Positions 19,397 through 21,551 of a stretch of DNA of 21,551 nucleotides are shown piece after piece (positions within the stretch are counted from its first letter, which is position 1; each line of letters begins with the position of its first letter). The translations under genes were made by a program, and so were the position numbers. The notes under the pieces were generated by a model. It ran no database searches. It was given only the letters and a program-made list of their open reading frames with translations, and was not told the origin of the DNA. Source of the DNA: Saccoglossus kowalevskii (lineage: Eukaryota; Hemichordata; Enteropneusta; Harrimaniidae); contig NW_003109101.1 of the NCBI RefSeq assembly GCF_000003605.2, positions 110,151-131,701 of the forward strand. Direction: 5' to 3'.

Positions 19397-19506
19397 CAGA
19401 GGCGGCGGCACGATTTTTTCGCATGGGGGGGGGGGGGTCTGCTTACCATCCCTTGCTTCCCGGAGGCGCAAGTGCTCGCGTAGTTTTTCCGGTGCTGCCG
19501 CCACTG
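19397..19506. mobile_element. Short hAT-like MITE
   Basis: The left end CAGAGGCGGCGGCAC (19397-19411) and the right end, read in reverse complement as CAGTGGCGGCAGCAC (19492-19506), form 15-bp terminal inverted repeats with two mismatches. CAGTGGCGG is a classic hAT terminus. The interior contains a G13 run (19425-19437). Flanking 8-mers GTTTTGTA and TTTTAAAC do not match cleanly, so the target duplication is not confirmed. It lies just inside the presumed first intron of RIOK2. Confidence 0.55.
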
Positions 19507-19763
19507 TTTTAAACTGATAGACGAAGCCTAGGACCCTATCCGGACCAAGAAAGACGCGAAACCATTTCGGCTGGACTATGCATCGTTATCTTACATTTAT
19601 TCGTTATTTTTGACGTTACTTTTTCCGCACAGTCACCAGCACATGAAGGAGCGACATTGTCATTAGATTCAATATCCGATAATAGATTATTTAAAATTTA
19701 TCAGATCTATTAGAAACTATCTGGTTTATTATCGCTTATGGTAGTTATTTCCCGATAAAACCG

Positions 19764-20118
19764 GTCACTGGTAGCATAGTGGTTGTTTCATGAGACTCGT
19801 GATCGGTAGACCCAAGTTCAAATCCTACCTTAGGCTGAACATCAAAGGGTTGACCCCTACCCCGGGTGAGTGTGCCACAGACTCAATGGGCATGCCAATT
19901 CCACTGGCCGAGATTCATTCACTAACGAATGTGACTTTGGGGGAACCTTAGTTAAGGTCTGCAGGTGCTTGTGTTCGACCGGGCCTGGTTGACGCCAGGA
20001 TAGCGCATTACAAATTGCCATTAGACAGAGAGATGGCTACACAGCCCTGTCACGTAGTCCCAGAGATGAATATGACTTCTGTGGCAAAATGCACCATTGC
20101 AATTTGCACATACAGAAA
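19764..20118 (+). mobile_element. tRNA-derived SINE
   Basis: The head contains an RNA polymerase III A box TAGCATAGTGG (19772-19782) and a B box AGTTCAAATCC (19815-19825), 43 bp apart, as in a tRNA gene. The rest does not continue as a tRNA: a body with CCCCGGGTGAGTG, TCCACTGGCCGAGATTCATT and GATAGCGCATTACAAATTGC follows, and an A8 run at about 20112-20119 ends it. The family is not assigned. The 3' limit is approximate and I did not find a clear target duplication. It lies in the presumed RIOK2 intron, sense orientation. Confidence 0.7.
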
Positions 20119-20119
20119 A

Positions 20120-20640
20120 AAAAGTCAGGAGAGACAACAGTGACACTCAATGTCTGGAACTGTCGCCTGGCACAAAGAAATATAATATCCAATAAAAATT
20201 GATAATATATCTAACTGATCTAATAGACAATTTTATTTAGATTTCTATTATATCTAATGGACATTGTCAGCTTGAAAAATATGGCTTTAATTATATTCTC
20301 CATTAGATATGAAAACTAGCAGTACTCCACTGCCATTGAAATTTGTCTAATCAAAGTACTAATGTATCAAAGTTCATTATGCTAATCAGTCGGACTTTAA
20401 GATTTGTCACTTGACCATGTGGAGTTTGGAGATTTAAACTAAAAATTCTAACAAAGAACAGTTTATCTGCCTCTGTTCAAGACAGTCACCCTTGCTAGTA
20501 TTGTATTCAAAAAACAATCTGCTGAACTCTTGACACCCATGTGTTTATTAGCTGCCAATACTTGCTATGTTTACACGGCAGCATTCTATCAGAGTCGAAC
20601 TAATACTCCTCCCTCCCCCCAATAAGCAATTTTTCGCAAG
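20120..20640. other. Presumed RIOK2 intron, nothing recognised
   Basis: AT-rich sequence with several ATTAGA/TCTAAT-rich words near 20210-20310 and a C-rich stretch near 20610. I see no exon. Confidence 0.45.
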
Positions 20641-20783
20641 CTGCGAGATCACGCGTGACTACGGTTTACGCACCTTAGCAACCAATTCAGTCACGTGATA
20701 CAGGTCAAGCTTTCAGTTCATTATGGTAGCAACCACATTGTCCTACGTGTTGTAAACCTCATCTCGAAATAATATCTGTTCCA
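20641..20783 (+). promoter_or_regulatory. Possible relic promoter of the THAP-like gene
   Basis: The 140 bp before the THAP-like ATG are richer in CpG than the surroundings. They contain AACCAAT (CCAAT box, inside AGCAACCAATTCAG) and CACGTG (E-box, inside GTCACGTGATAC near 20693). Such pairs are common in animal promoters. Activity is inference. Confidence 0.3.
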
Positions 20784-21139
20784 ATGGGAGTCAAACGGTG
20801 TGCTTACGGTAAATGTAAGGTTCTCGCTTTCAGTATAAAAATTATACGAATGCTGTTTTTTTTGTGTGATTACCTAAACCAAAAACGCAGTTTGAAAAGT
20901 GCGATCGATGGATCAGTGCCTGTTCTCGGGCAGACAATTTTGGTCGACACAGAATCACCCAGGACATGTACGCTTGTTTCCTGCACTTTGTGGGAGGAAA
21001 GGGTTCTTCGGAGTCGTGTCCAAACCCAACAACAGCGATTGCGAGAGGTGTCGAACGCTGCATATTCAAGTCGAGGACATCGCTGAGCGGCAATCAAAGG
21101 AAGCGCCGGAAAACATTGAAACCTGTTGATACGGTTTAA
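20784..21139 (+). pseudogene. THAP-like zinc-finger protein, disrupted
   Basis: THAP domains are C2CH zinc fingers that bind DNA. The ATG frame gives MGVKRCAYGKC, with C-x4-C as at the start of the domain. The reading then shifts: the continuing similarity (TCT at 20822 onward) is in another frame and meets a TGA at 20867-20869. Past it the frame is open for 89 codons to TAA at 21137-21139, with LPKPKTQFEKCDRWISACSR, then YACFLH supplying C-x2-H, then HFVGGKG and a basic tail NQRKRRKTLK. The C-x4-C...C-x2-H order and the KPKT..KC.RW block identify the family. One frameshift plus one stop make it a pseudogene unless they are assembly errors. It lies in the presumed RIOK2 intron, same strand. 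A 76-bp intron (20815-20890) removing both defects would itself create a stop. Confidence 0.7.
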
Positions 21140-21249
21140 CTTTCTTTTGCAAGTTGTACTGATCGAAACTTTAACGTGCCATGCCATCAATATTTATTGT
21201 TTTAATTTTATGATCGTGTATTTTATTGCGACCCCGAATAAAATGTGGC

Positions 21250-21551
21250 TTAGCATGGAATTGACCATGACAATCATATGAGTGATTGTCCGTCGTCGTC
21301 CGTGTCAATGTTTTACTTTTTCGACTTCTTCTTGAAAACTACAAGTCTGAATGATTTGATACTTGGTGTATATGTACCTTGGGTAGACCTCTCTTAGGTT
21401 TGTTCATTTTATGTTGATATCTTCAATTCTCTAATTTTGGTGAATATTTTTGTCATTTTTGGTAAAAACTGATATTTTCGACTTCTTGTTAAAAACCGCA
21501 AGTCCAATTGCTTTGATACTACATATATAGGTACTACATGTGGACCTCTCT
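21250..21551. repeat. Dispersed repeat with 157-bp internal repeats, cut by window edge
   Basis: A head GTCCGTCGTCGTCCGTGTC near 21289-21307 precedes two diverged copies of one module. The phrase CGACTTCTT(C/G)TT.AAAAC at 21322 and at 21479 (157 bp apart) is followed in each by CAAGTC...TTTGATAC and GGACCTCTCT or AGACCTCTCT. The second copy is truncated by the right edge. It resembles dispersed repeats I associate with bivalve genomes and shares the GTCCGT-rich head style of the repeat at 1225-2010. Confidence 0.6.

Noticed and set aside
19255-19512. 85-codon open frame continuing past the RIOK2 exon
   Set aside because: Only the first 22 codons match RIOK2. After the GTAAGT donor the frame runs into intron and the G-rich mini-element.
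19764-19836. A functional tRNA gene
   Set aside because: The A and B boxes are present, but the sequence continues into a SINE body and I cannot fold a complete acceptor and anticodon structure.
19660-20310. ATTAGA-rich segments on both sides of the SINE as arms of one larger element
   Set aside because: Shared words such as GACATTGTC are short and do not extend into an alignment in either orientation. AT-richness explains most of the likeness.
20815-20890. A short intron in the THAP-like gene that would remove the frameshift and stop
   Set aside because: Joining AAAT to the base after CAG at 20890 creates an immediate stop, and the skipped part contains family-like residues (LPKPKT), so it is domain sequence and not intron.

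Overview
This is a eukaryotic, AT-rich, intron-rich animal genome window. The coding potential is confined to short exons with GT...AG borders, and most of the rest is introns and repeats. The dispersed repeats and the THAP-like domain with an HFVGGKG ending resemble what I know from lophotrochozoans, most likely a bivalve-type mollusc. That taxonomic placement is inference. No bacterial operon, CRISPR array or rRNA gene is visible.

The main content is one apparently complete + strand gene, 5817-15564, whose nine coding exons all join in phase to give a 451-residue Cys-loop ligand-gated chloride channel subunit of the GlyR/GluCl type. It has a signal peptide, an extracellular ligand-binding domain with the Cys-loop and a second loop-C cysteine pair, M1-M4, a short intracellular loop and a stop. 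The two exons I can compare best with vertebrate glycine receptor genes (83 and 138 bp) match in size and phase. Unusual residues occur in ligand loop C and in the M2 pore helix.

Upstream (1-5816) I find no convincing gene. The region holds nine copies of a 43-bp tandem repeat at the left edge, a bivalve-like dispersed repeat (about 1225-2010), and a diverged 65-bp duplication. Introns of the channel gene carry an antisense LINE 3' end (12064-12420) and probable dispersed repeats.

Downstream (15565-19250) are the 3' UTR region with several AATAAA signals, a six-copy 60/61-bp tandem repeat with dimeric structure, and a large foldback DNA element (18241-19064). The foldback element has an 8-bp target duplication and contains a 166-bp insertion with its own 15-bp target duplication.

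The foldback element ends about 190 bp before the first coding exon (19255-19320) of a second + strand gene, recognised as RIOK2, the ribosome-biogenesis atypical kinase. Only that exon lies in the window. Its presumed first intron holds a tiny hAT-like MITE, a tRNA-derived SINE, a broken THAP-like zinc-finger gene (20784-21139) and a repeat that runs off the right edge. The two genes have unrelated functions, a neural or neuromuscular channel and a housekeeping kinase, and appear to be simple neighbours.
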